Assembly (NCBI GenBank): GCA_020634515.1
Contig: JACKBL010000003.1
Coordinates: 664,557 to 728,556, forward strand
Direction of reading: 5' to 3'
Length of the DNA: 64,000 nucleotides
Source of the DNA: Ardenticatenales bacterium
GTDB taxonomy: Bacteria > Chloroflexota > Anaerolineae > Promineifilales > Promineifilaceae
Positions 55,193-62,940 of this stretch are shown here, piece by piece (the first letter of the stretch is position 1; every line of letters starts with the position of its first letter). The notes below the pieces were generated by a model. It saw only the letters and a program-made list of their open reading frames with translations. It was not told the origin of the DNA and ran no database searches. The position numbers and the translations under genes are program-made.

Positions 55193-55830
55193 TCCAAATC
55201 TCCTGTAACAGACCGATTCGAGGACTGAAAACGAGAACTGTCCTGAAATGCAGAGTCAGAGCGTAGGACGACAATATAATTGGGAGAAGGCGATGATGTT
55301 GACGGGGGAGAAGGGATGGAAGGAAAGGCGGCTCAGGGGAAAGCCTTGACCACGGAAAGAGGACTGCCGTGGTCAGTCAGACTCACGCCCGCGAAATACC
55401 ATTCTGGACTTGAACGCATCAGCGAGGGCAGGACTTGAGTACTAACGATAACATCATAGGACAGAATAACCACCTTGTCAATAGTCCCGACAGGTGACGA
55501 CTAGCGCTCTCTGGAGATTAGACCAATTATGGCGATTTTGTAAGGTCAAGCCCATTCTATTTTTCGGGAACAAGCCATGTCAGGCCCCACTCTTGACAGG
55601 CCAGGACGTTTTTTCCAGGAAATTCGCACCAAAAGCAATTCATACTTGGGATTACTGACAGTCTGCGCGGCACGCAAAATGGGTTTGACACATCAGAACG
55701 TTTGTGCTATTCTCGGCGGCCAATCAGAACGATTGTTCTACCCCCTCCATCGTGGCGCTGGCAAAGCGACGATGCCGGCGCCACTCTTTTCTTCCAACTT
55801 GATCAGACTGCACCCAGGAGGTCCGCCAAA
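55193..55830. other. Gene-free divergent region with repeat remnants
   Basis: About 640 bases. It includes the upstream region of the secreted protein, a GGAGATTAGACCAAT word at 55514 related to the 93-bp element, and the second copy of the 115-bp repeat. Short frames here lack any family similarity. Confidence 0.65.
55548..55664. repeat. Dispersed ~115-bp repeat, copy 2
   Basis: Matches 7040-7156 in order and spacing (GGTCAAGCCC, ACAAGCCATG, TTGACAGGCCAG, TTCGCACCAAAAGC), with scattered differences. Confidence 0.65.
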
Positions 55831-56730
55831 ATGAGGAACAGCATGACTTTCAGCAACCCCCTTGCCGGCATGCCCATGATGCGCAAACAGGTTGTGATTG
55901 CCGGCATAATGGCTATCGCCCTGCTTGCCTTTGAAATGTTCAACTTCGACACCACCCAATACGCCCTCGCCAATCTGTTGGGCGACGTGGCCTTTTTTGG
56001 CCTGCGCTGGGCCACCATTCTGGCAGTCGCCTTTTGCGCCATCGACTTTGCCGGCCTGGTCCGCTTCTTCACCCCAGAAAAAGGGCGCGACGAGCCGAAA
56101 GAAGTCTGGTATCTGATGGGCGCGTGGCTTCTGGGAGCCACCATGAACGCCCTCATGACCTGGTGGGCCATCTCCCTCACGCTACTCAACCACCAGTTTG
56201 GCAATGAAGTTCTCAGCCGCGAGCAACTCCTGCAAATCGTCCCCATTTTCGTGGCCGTACTCGTCTGGTTGACGCGCATCCTCTTCATCGGCGGCATCAC
56301 GCTGGCGGGTGAGCATCTGCTGGACGATGCCCGCGACACAACGCTGCGCGCGGTAGATGATAGGAAGCCAATGCCGGCATCCAGGCGCACCCCATCCGCA
56401 TCCAAACCAACCCCTCCCGCCGCGCGCGCAGAAGTGCAACCCGCGCCCCGCGCCGTTCGTCCCCATCGTGGCGAGCCGCTCCCCTTTGCCAAACCCACCC
56501 CCGTTTCGCAGCCAACCGCCGCTTCCGGCGCGGCAGCCGACGAAATGTTCCAGCCCGATCCATTCCCCGACCCGGCGCCACAAGCCGCGCCCACACCGCC
56601 CGCCGCCCCCGCCACACGGCAACCACAACCGTCACGCCGCTCCTCCGGCAATCGTCCCCGCCAGCGTCCCCCTATGCCCCCCCTCGGACAACGGCTGCCG
56701 ATCAAAGCGCGTGGCAACAATGACACCTGA
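55831..56730 (+). CDS. Membrane protein with Pro-rich tail
   Basis: 299 residues from the ATG at 55831, with a strong AGGAGGT site. Four membrane helices (about 18-36, 45-68, 95-120, 140-165) with short loops, then a cytoplasmic tail of about 120 residues rich in Pro, Ala and Arg, predicted disordered. No family recognised; the hydrophobic part has no charged channel motif. It is followed 61 bp later by a lytic transglycosylase gene on the same strand. Confidence 0.75.
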   Translation: MRNSMTFSNPLAGMPMMRKQVVIAGIMAIALLAFEMFNFDTTQYALANLLGDVAFFGLRWATILAVAFCAIDFAGLVRFFTPEKGRDEPKEVWYLMGAWLLGATMNALMTWWAISLTLLNHQFGNEVLSREQLLQIVPIFVAVLVWLTRILFIGGITLAGEHLLDDARDTTLRAVDDRKPMPASRRTPSASKPTPPAARAEVQPAPRAVRPHRGEPLPFAKPTPVSQPTAASGAAADEMFQPDPFPDPAPQAAPTPPAAPATRQPQPSRRSSGNRPRQRPPMPPLGQRLPIKARGNNDT

Positions 56731-56791
56731 TCTTTCGCTTGCCAATTACTGATAGCCGTTTACAATTGCGGACGACCTGAGGTAAATCGAA

Positions 56792-57568
56792 GTGGCATAC
56801 ATAGAAGACCCCCTGAGCATCACTCTCGTCAATACACCATTCACCAGCGTGGCCGCGCCGGAAGAAGACGTCTACGTGGAGGTATCGCAGGAAGCCACGT
56901 ATCGCCCGGATCCGGTTCATCGGCGCATGGCGATGATCCTGGTATTTGTGTTGGGACTGGCGGCGCTGTTTGTTACCTACCGCCCCACGGTGCAAGGTCA
57001 GGACACGTCCGCGCCGGTTGCGGTGGCCGAAGCGGCGGAGGCCGCCCCCGCCGCCGCGCCGCTGCCCACCAGCGGCATTTCCCCGGTCTTCACGGCGGAG
57101 GTGCAGCACTGGGGGCCGCAAATCACGGCCTGGGCCGCGGAATACGGCGTAGACGCGAATATGGCGGCCACGATCATGCAGATTGAGTCGTGCGGCGACC
57201 CGCTGGCGGTGTCCGGCGCGGGGGCGCAGGGGTTGTTCCAGGTAATGCCCTTCCATTTCGCGGCGGGCGAAGACATGCTCGACCCGGATACCAATGCGCG
57301 CCGCGGACTCTCCTATTTTGTGGAACGCCTGCAACAGACGAGCGGCGACGTGGGGCGGGCATTCGCCGGCTACAACGGCGGGCAGTACGCCGCCTCGACC
57401 ACCTGGGACAATTGGGCGGCGGAGACGCAGCGGTACTATGTGTGGAGCACGGGCATTTATGGTGAACTGTCCAGCGGCGGCAGTGAGACGTTGCAGCGGT
57501 GGCTGAATGCGGGGGGGGCGAGTTTATGCCGGCAGGCGGCCCAACGCCTCGGCCTCTCCACGCCCTGA
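56792..57568 (+). CDS. Lytic transglycosylase (SLT domain), membrane-anchored
   Basis: 258 residues from a GTG, with GAGG about nine bases upstream. A cytoplasmic N-terminus, one membrane helix (about 47-63), an Ala/Pro linker, then the SLT domain: IMQIESCGDPLAVSGAGAQGLFQVMP, where the Glu near 130 is the catalytic acid, and FAGYNGGQYA. It cleaves peptidoglycan glycan strands to anhydro-muramyl ends. The terminator after it closes the unit. Confidence 0.9.
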   Translation: MAYIEDPLSITLVNTPFTSVAAPEEDVYVEVSQEATYRPDPVHRRMAMILVFVLGLAALFVTYRPTVQGQDTSAPVAVAEAAEAAPAAAPLPTSGISPVFTAEVQHWGPQITAWAAEYGVDANMAATIMQIESCGDPLAVSGAGAQGLFQVMPFHFAAGEDMLDPDTNARRGLSYFVERLQQTSGDVGRAFAGYNGGQYAASTTWDNWAAETQRYYVWSTGIYGELSSGGSETLQRWLNAGGASLCRQAAQRLGLSTP

Positions 57569-57594
57569 TACACAGCCTGACCTCTCTGGGAACG

Positions 57595-57627
57595 AAGCGC
57601 CATCCGCCTCGCGGTGGCGCTTTTTTG
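57595..57627 (+). terminator. Rho-independent terminator
   Basis: Stem AAGCGCCA / TGGCGCTT with additional CCG/CGG pairs, followed by six T. Confidence 0.9.
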
Positions 57628-57716
57628 TTTGACGCCCCCTTGCTGCTTGCTTATACTTGACATCAGGTCAATGGCAGAACGCATCAAGCAAGAAGTCTGA
57701 CTTCAGGAGAAGAAAC

Positions 57717-58400
57717 ATGTCCGTAACCCTCACTTTTCATGGTCATTCAGTGCTATCGCTAGATGTCGATGGCACGAAACTTGTGGTAGATCCTTTCTTC
57801 AGCGGAAACCCCCTGGCAAAAACCAAAGCCAATCAGGTTCATCCCGACTATATTTTGCTTACGCACGGGCATGGCGACCACGTAGGCGATACGATGTCCA
57901 TTGCCAGGCGCACCGACGCGACCGTCATCGCCAATTTCGAGATTGCCAGTTGGGTTGCCGGGCAAGGGCACGAGAAAACGCACGGCCAGCACATTGGCGG
58001 CGGCTGGAAACATCCGTTTGGGCATGTGAAAATGACCCCCGCGTTGCATGGCTCCATGCTGCCCGACGGCAGCAACGGGGGCATGCCCGGTGGGTTCCTG
58101 CTCACCGTAAGCGGCAAGAAGATTTACATTTCTGGCGACACGGCACTTTTTTCCGACATGGCGCTGATCGGGCGTGCAGGCATCGATCTGGCCGTCATCT
58201 GTATTGGCGACAACTTCACCATGGGGCCGGATGACGCGATTCTGGCGTTGGATTATTTGAAGCCCAGGGTGGTCGTGCCTTGCCACTACAACACGTGGCC
58301 GCTGATTGCCGTGGATGCATCGGCATGGGCCGCGCGCGTGGCCGCCGAGACAGAGAGCCAGCCGTTGGTGCTGGGGGTGGATGAGAGCTACACGTTGTAG
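57717..58400 (+). CDS. UPF0173 metallo-beta-lactamase-fold hydrolase
   Basis: 227 residues from the ATG at 57717, preceded by CAGGAGAAG. THGHGDHVGD (about 48-57) is the HxHxDH zinc motif, with further ligands in HGSML (His), SGDTALF (Asp) and PCHYNTWP (His). This family (UPF0173, YtkL-like) consists of compact MBL-fold hydrolases of unknown substrate. All metal ligands are present. Confidence 0.9.
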   Translation: MSVTLTFHGHSVLSLDVDGTKLVVDPFFSGNPLAKTKANQVHPDYILLTHGHGDHVGDTMSIARRTDATVIANFEIASWVAGQGHEKTHGQHIGGGWKHPFGHVKMTPALHGSMLPDGSNGGMPGGFLLTVSGKKIYISGDTALFSDMALIGRAGIDLAVICIGDNFTMGPDDAILALDYLKPRVVVPCHYNTWPLIAVDASAWAARVAAETESQPLVLGVDESYTL

Positions 58401-58473
58401 GAGGACTTAACCCTTTGGGCAGCCCGGATGGGTTCTGGCGCTGTCCTATCATTCGTTAGAAGGAACCAATGTA

Positions 58474-59643
58474 ATGAAACGAACAATACGATGGATGACG
58501 CTTTTTGTGCTGCTGTTGAGCCTGATGGCGCTGGCGTGTGGCCTGGGTGGTGGTGAAGAACCGGCGGCTACGCTGGCACCAGCCGCGACTGAACCGGCAG
58601 CGGAAGAGCCAACGAAAGAGGAAATGCCGGCAGCAACCCAACCCGCGACAGCCACCGAAGCACCCGCCGCCGCCCCCACGGAGGCCCCGGCAGCCGAGGC
58701 CGGCGCGGCCATGTTGGATACCGCTGCTTTGGCAAATGCCGGCAGTATGCTCGAACAACACAACAGCTACCACGCCGTCATTACCATGAACTTCGAAGGC
58801 ACGGCGGACGACGGCACACCTGTCAACACCGTCATGAACATGGACATGGTCAACGTCATTAACCCGCCCGCCAGCCGCTTTGCTATTAACCTCAGCGGCG
58901 TCGGGGAGGAAGTGGACAGCCAGGTGATCGAAGTCACCACAATTGGCGACACCGTGTATACCTCCATGACGGGTCTCGGCTGCTTCTCCGGCAGCGCGGC
59001 GGACATGGGTGGATTCACGGACTCCTTTGACTCGATGATTTCCCCGGAGCAAGACCTCGTAAGTGACCTGGAAAAAGCGCGCTATGTTGGCGAGGAAACG
59101 CACAATGGGTTTGTTTCCGACTGCTATGCGTTCGACCAGAATGATATGCCGGCAGGCTTCGAGGACGCGGAGACGTTGGATGGCCTGGTGTGTCTCTCCA
59201 AAGAGTACGGGTTTATCTCGCACATCACGTTGAACGCCACCGGTGTCAGTGACCAGTTCTCCGGCGGGGCTGCGACGACAAAGGGCAACATGACGTTGAC
59301 GTACGAAATCACGGAACTGGATGAAGTGGCGGAACTGACGATTCCGGCGGACTGCCAGATAGATGCGGCTGATTCGCAGTGGCCGATCCTGGAGGATGCC
59401 ACGAATGTGAGTACGTTCCAGGGCATCACGATCTACAGCACGATGACGCCGTTTGCCGATGTGGTATCGTTCTATCAGGACGAGATGGCCGCCGCGGGCT
59501 ACCAGCCCAGTGGCGACCCCGCAATTCTAGGCGAGACGTCGGCTATCCTCGATTTCACGAGCGATGCCGGCAGCGTCAGCGTGACCATCACCTCCATCGA
59601 TGACAGCGGCAGCCTGCAAGTGTTGATTTCACCATCCGAGTAA
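58474..59643 (+). CDS. Lipoprotein of unknown function
   Basis: 389 residues. Signal peptide ending in lipobox LMALACG (about 16-22), an Ala/Pro/Glu/Thr-rich linker (about 25-80), a beta-rich domain resembling LolA/LppX-type folds (about 90-270, with Cys pairs GLGCFSG, SDCYAF, GLVCLS) and a smaller C-terminal domain (about 300-388). The resemblance is by pattern only. It would sit on the outer face of the cytoplasmic membrane. Confidence 0.8.
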   Translation: MKRTIRWMTLFVLLLSLMALACGLGGGEEPAATLAPAATEPAAEEPTKEEMPAATQPATATEAPAAAPTEAPAAEAGAAMLDTAALANAGSMLEQHNSYHAVITMNFEGTADDGTPVNTVMNMDMVNVINPPASRFAINLSGVGEEVDSQVIEVTTIGDTVYTSMTGLGCFSGSAADMGGFTDSFDSMISPEQDLVSDLEKARYVGEETHNGFVSDCYAFDQNDMPAGFEDAETLDGLVCLSKEYGFISHITLNATGVSDQFSGGAATTKGNMTLTYEITELDEVAELTIPADCQIDAADSQWPILEDATNVSTFQGITIYSTMTPFADVVSFYQDEMAAAGYQPSGDPAILGETSAILDFTSDAGSVSVTITSIDDSGSLQVLISPSE

Positions 59644-59664
59644 ATCAATACCCGGCGCTCGCAT

Positions 59665-59701
59665 AAAAAAAGCCCAACGGCGCATACCGTTGGGCTTTTT
59701 T
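59665..59701. terminator. Bidirectional terminator
   Basis: Stem AAAAAAGCCCAACGG / CCGTTGGGCTTTTTT between the lipoprotein gene and the convergent peptidase gene. Confidence 0.95.
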
Positions 59702-59752
59702 GTTGTCGGTTGATCGCTGGGTGTGGTTCGCCGTTTTGTGGGACGAAGACCT

Positions 59753-61114
59753 CTAGCCGTTTGGCCCCACGATGATTTCCGGCGAGAAGAGACTGATGCG
59801 CCCGGCGCCGTCCAGCGCCGCCAGGCTGACGCCGTAGGTGAGGGTGGGATCGAGGCCGGTGAGGGCGACGTTGCCGGCATCTACGCTGTTCACCAGATGG
59901 AAATCCCCATAACCGGGCGCGTCCAGCGGGCGAAAAGAGATGGCGTACCCGGCCACGAGGGGGTCCGGCGTCCAGGTGAGAATGTAGGCTCCGGCGTCCG
60001 CCATGCGCGCCAGCACGGGGGGCGCGGGGCGGGCGGGCGCGCCGGCCAGGTTAGCGGCCACGGCCAGATTAAGTTGGGCGACCTGGCGCAAATAGGTGTA
60101 ATCCAGGCGGTCGGGGGTGTCGGCGCTGGTGTGCTGCACGGTGGGGTCTTCCACGGATTCGGTGAGGCGCACGGCGGGAATGCCGGCACGCACAAATTCC
60201 CGATGATCGCTCCAACGCCCTTCCCGGTCCAGCGTGTATTGGATGTCCAGGCTAAATGCCGGCACATACAACGCGGAAACGGTGCTCATGTAACGGGCAA
60301 GCTGGCCGGTTTCGGAGAGGGGATCGCCGGTGGCGAAGACGCGGATGGCCTGGGGGATGCCCGGTCTGCCGCCGACGATGTCGTTGTTAATGCCGGCATC
60401 AATACGCATCCCATCCAACATCTGCTGCGTCACAAAATGATTACTCCCGTGCGTCCCCTGCTCCTCCGCCGCAAACGCCACAAACACCACCGTCTGGTTC
60501 CAGGGGCGGCTGCTCATCAGGCGGGCCACTTCCAGTAGCGCCGCCACACCGCTGGCGTTGTCGTTCGCCCCCGGGGCCAGGCTGCCGCCATCCGCCACAT
60601 CCACCGTGCGTGAATCGTAGTGCGCCATGAAGACGTATGTGCCGCCGTTGGCCGCCGTCCCCGGCAGCACGGCCACCACGTTCCGCTGCTCCGACACCAA
60701 CCCCTGGTACGGTAGGCGGAAATCGTCGTAGCGCACTTGCAGCCGCCCCGCGCCCACGCGCACCAGCTCGTCGTGAATCCAGCGCCGCGCCGCGCCAATG
60801 CCGAAGTCGCCCGCCTGCGTCTCGCTCAAGCTCTGGCGCGTGCCAAAGTTCGCCAACGTTTGCACGATGGCCACGAGGTTCTCCGCGGACACCTCGTTGA
60901 TGAGTTCCGTGATGAGGGGGTCGGCGGCGGGGGCAACTGTGCCCACGGGGTCGGTGACGAGGTTGGGGATTTCGCCCAGGACGAGGGGGACGGTGGCCGG
61001 GGGCGTGGGGATGACGGGGCGCTGCGGCGGGCTGATGAGGGAACAGGATAATGCCGGCAGCGCCAACAACAGCAGCCACCAGAAATCGCGGCGGTTTCGC
61101 GGCATAAACGTCAT
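59753..61114 (-). CDS. M28-family aminopeptidase lipoprotein
   Basis: 453 residues from the ATG at 61114; a second ATG follows three codons later. N-terminal hydrophobic segment with lipobox-like PALSCS. The M28 zinc ligands are visible: MAHYDSR (His, about 161), PGANDNASG (Asp, about 181), AAEEQG (Glu, about 216), NNDIVGG (Asp) and VQHTSADT (His, about 326). A fibronectin-III-like domain closes the protein (about 360-450). It trims amino acids from peptides outside the cell. It lies downstream of the slipin gene on the same strand, with a hairpin between. Confidence 0.9.
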   Translation of the reverse strand: MTFMPRNRRDFWWLLLLALPALSCSLISPPQRPVIPTPPATVPLVLGEIPNLVTDPVGTVAPAADPLITELINEVSAENLVAIVQTLANFGTRQSLSETQAGDFGIGAARRWIHDELVRVGAGRLQVRYDDFRLPYQGLVSEQRNVVAVLPGTAANGGTYVFMAHYDSRTVDVADGGSLAPGANDNASGVAALLEVARLMSSRPWNQTVVFVAFAAEEQGTHGSNHFVTQQMLDGMRIDAGINNDIVGGRPGIPQAIRVFATGDPLSETGQLARYMSTVSALYVPAFSLDIQYTLDREGRWSDHREFVRAGIPAVRLTESVEDPTVQHTSADTPDRLDYTYLRQVAQLNLAVAANLAGAPARPAPPVLARMADAGAYILTWTPDPLVAGYAISFRPLDAPGYGDFHLVNSVDAGNVALTGLDPTLTYGVSLAALDGAGRISLFSPEIIVGPNG

Positions 61115-61132
61115 CCAGATGGTCGTCACAAA

Positions 61133-61167
61133 ACCTTCCCGGAAGCTGTCTGAGCTTCCGGGAAGGT
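61133..61167. repeat. CTTCCCGGAAG hairpin between slipin and peptidase genes
   Basis: Perfect 15-bp arms ACCTTCCCGGAAGCT / AGCTTCCGGGAAGGT with a 5-base loop and no T run. Confidence 0.9.
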
Positions 61168-61181
61168 GGTCAAAACTTCTG

Positions 61182-61952
61182 CTAATCCGCCTGTTTCGTC
61201 TGCGGCGACAGAATCGCCGAGAGCAGGTCAATCGGCACGGGGAAGATCGTCGTCGTATTCTGCTCCACGCCAATTTCCAGTAGCGTTTGCAAATACCGCA
61301 GCGTCATGGCCCCCGGCTCCGTGGCCATGATGCGCGCCGCCTCCGCCAACTGCTCCGACGCTTGCAGTTCACCCGTAGCGTGAATCAACTTCGCCCGCCT
61401 TTCCCGCTCCGCTTCCGCTTCGCGCGCCATCGCCCGCACCATGGTCGTGTTCAGTTCCACGTCCTTCACTTCCACAATGGACACTTTCACCCCCCACGGC
61501 TCCGTGGCCTCGTCAATGATGTGCTGCAAGCGGTCGTTCACCGCCTCCCGGTCTTGCAGCAGTTGGTCCAGCGTGGACTGGCCGATCACGTTCCGCAGCG
61601 TCGTTTGCGCAATCTGCCACGTGGCCCGGTTGTAATCCTCAATCTGAATCACCGCCGCTACCGGATCCACGACGCGGTAATAGACGACCGCGTTCACCTT
61701 CACCGTCACGTTATCGCGGCTGATCGCTTCCTGCGAGGGCACATCCAGCGTCACCGTGCGCAGATCCACGCGCACCATCGTCTCAATAAACGGCAGCACC
61801 AGGATAATGCCCGGTCCGCGCGCCGCCTGAATACGGCCAAACCGAAACACGACTCCCCGCTCATACTCCTTCACAATTTTGATCGCCGAAAACAAAATCA
61901 GGGCAACCAGCGCCAGTAAGCCACAAAGGGCCGTGGTCAAAAACTCAGGCAT
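61182..61952 (-). CDS. Slipin (SPFH/stomatin-like) membrane protein
   Basis: 256 residues with GGAGAG before the ATG. One N-terminal membrane helix (about 6-24), then the SPFH domain: VKEYERGVVFRFGR, GPGIILVLPFIETMVRVDLRTVTLDVPSQE and TLRNVIGQSTLDQLL, followed by a coiled coil AREAEAERERRAKLI. These are the hallmarks of prokaryotic slipins, which form ring-like membrane scaffolds. Slipins are usually next to a NfeD protein; here none is present in the window. Confidence 0.95.
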   Translation of the reverse strand: MPEFLTTALCGLLALVALILFSAIKIVKEYERGVVFRFGRIQAARGPGIILVLPFIETMVRVDLRTVTLDVPSQEAISRDNVTVKVNAVVYYRVVDPVAAVIQIEDYNRATWQIAQTTLRNVIGQSTLDQLLQDREAVNDRLQHIIDEATEPWGVKVSIVEVKDVELNTTMVRAMAREAEAERERRAKLIHATGELQASEQLAEAARIMATEPGAMTLRYLQTLLEIGVEQNTTTIFPVPIDLLSAILSPQTKQAD

Positions 61953-62036
61953 TTTCGCTCTCCTTTACATAACACAATCGTTACAAGCGGCCATCAAAGG
62001 GCAACAAGTGGACGTTCAAACTCAGACCTCGCCAAA

Positions 62037-62243
62037 TCATGCCAACGTTCTGCCGGCAGCAAACGCCAATACCTGCCGGATATCTTCCTCTTCCAATTCG
62101 GGGTATTCTCGCCGCAGTTCCGCGCGATCAGGATAAACCGCCAACGCTTCCAGAACGCGGCGCACCGTCAAACGCAAGTCACGAATGCAAGGCTGTCCAT
62201 TCATTCGCTGTGGATTGATGGTAATTCGCCCAAACGTCGTCAT
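62037..62243 (-). CDS. DUF433 family protein (antitoxin-like)
   Basis: 68 residues from the ATG at 62243. RITINPQRMNGQPCIRDLRLTVRRVLEAL and YPELEEEDIRQVLAFA match DUF433, a winged-helix family commonly found as antitoxin of a PIN-like DUF5615 toxin encoded directly downstream. Here the downstream frame is only about 19 codons (ATGA overlap, then a stop), so the toxin is missing or lost. Confidence 0.85.
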   Translation of the reverse strand: MTTFGRITINPQRMNGQPCIRDLRLTVRRVLEALAVYPDRAELRREYPELEEEDIRQVLAFAAGRTLA

Positions 62244-62278
62244 GTTGTACCCTATTCGGTAATTACGTAGCCCGCTGT

Positions 62279-62317
62279 CTGAGCCTGTCGCAGGCAAGAT
62301 GGCTTCGACAAGCTCAG
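62279..62317. repeat. GAGCCTGTCG hairpin
   Basis: CTGAGCCTGTCG and CGACAAGCTCAG arms around 15 bases, between the DUF433 gene and the broken DUF2442 gene. Confidence 0.8.
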
Positions 62318-62329
62318 CCCACGAGAGGG

Positions 62330-62784
62330 TTAGCCGTTACCCTGTTCGTTCATCCGCGGCGGGTTTCTTTTCGCCAACCATTTCTGGAAGGAAACTGGAC
62401 TTTCCCGCGAACGTTTCCCCAGTAACAAACCCGCCACGCCCACGTCCTCATCGAGATCCGGCCAATGGAGTCCATAACCGGCGCCACTAACCTGAAAATT
62501 CTCCCGTTCTACCCTGCTCGAGTCTGGCGAAATCCACATATGGTGATCGGAGTCGAGGCTTTAGCCGGGTCAACCACCATATGTGGACCGGCTGAAGCCT
62601 CCACGCCAAAAACGCCAGAGTCCAGTACCCTGGTTCCGTGCGCCAGGCGCGGAAACCAGCCAAGGGGAACGGAAATGGACCGGCCATCCTCCAGGTCCAC
62701 CGTCAGCGTGTTGTCCGTGACCATGACCTTAACAACTCGCGGCGGCGGCGCTATCAGGGTTAGGGAAGTTCCAGGCATTGACAT
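62330..62784 (-). pseudogene. DUF2442 gene interrupted by a 109-bp element
   Basis: The 5' part (from about 62784) reads VVKVMVTDNTLTVDLEDG then ISVPLGWFPRLAHGTR. The 3' part resumes as RVERENFQVSGAGYGLHWPD, LDEDVGVAGLLLG and a basic tail. Together these cover a normal DUF2442 protein. Between them lies the 109-bp element with TACCCTG duplicated on each side. Deleting the element and one duplication rejoins the frame exactly (HGTR-VEREN). With the element the frame reads through into unrelated residues and stops. DUF2442 proteins are small and often paired with DUF4160 toxins; no partner is seen here. Confidence 0.9.
62517..62625. mobile_element. 109-bp MITE-like element, copy 2
   Basis: Ends CTCGAGTCTGGCG and CGCCAGAGTCCAG (imperfect inverted repeats, 11 of 13 matching), an internal pair GAGGCTTTAGCCGG / CCGGCTGAAGCCTC, and a 7-bp duplication TACCCTG at 62510-62516 and 62626-62632. 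Copy 1 is at 9394. Confidence 0.95.
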
Positions 62785-62940
62785 CACAACCGACAATCAT
62801 CAGCAAAGCTTAAGGGTCATGCCATAATTATACCAGTTTATCCCCGCTTGCAGTATTTGATGCCCGACCCGCCCGGTTTCTGGTATCATTTCCACAGCAA
62901 TACGACACTGGAGTATGCTCCATAACACCATTCCCGAAAT

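Larger units (their letters stand above)
58..62060. repeat. Highly iterated palindrome TGCCGGCA (about 80 copies), marking GC-skew reversals
   Basis: Copies that I placed include 58, 2365, 2746, 4853, 5153, 12444, 13484, 13984, 14340, 15195, 15894, 16287, 16708, 17309, 19781, 20555, 21578, 22808, 24589, 26675, 30743, 37391, 38194, 39601, 40540, 41263, 41608, 43290, 44092, 44441, 48500, 48920, 50142, 50586 and 53953. They are mostly within genes, on both coding orientations, often as ATGCCGGCAT. At many of them G-rich sequence on the left changes to C-rich on the right. None was found between 5161 and about 11620. Confidence 0.9.

Noticed and set aside
61977..62040. Short frame starting in the stop of the DUF433 gene as a toxin
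   Set aside because: Only about 19 codons before a stop, too short and without PIN-like residues; at most a remnant.
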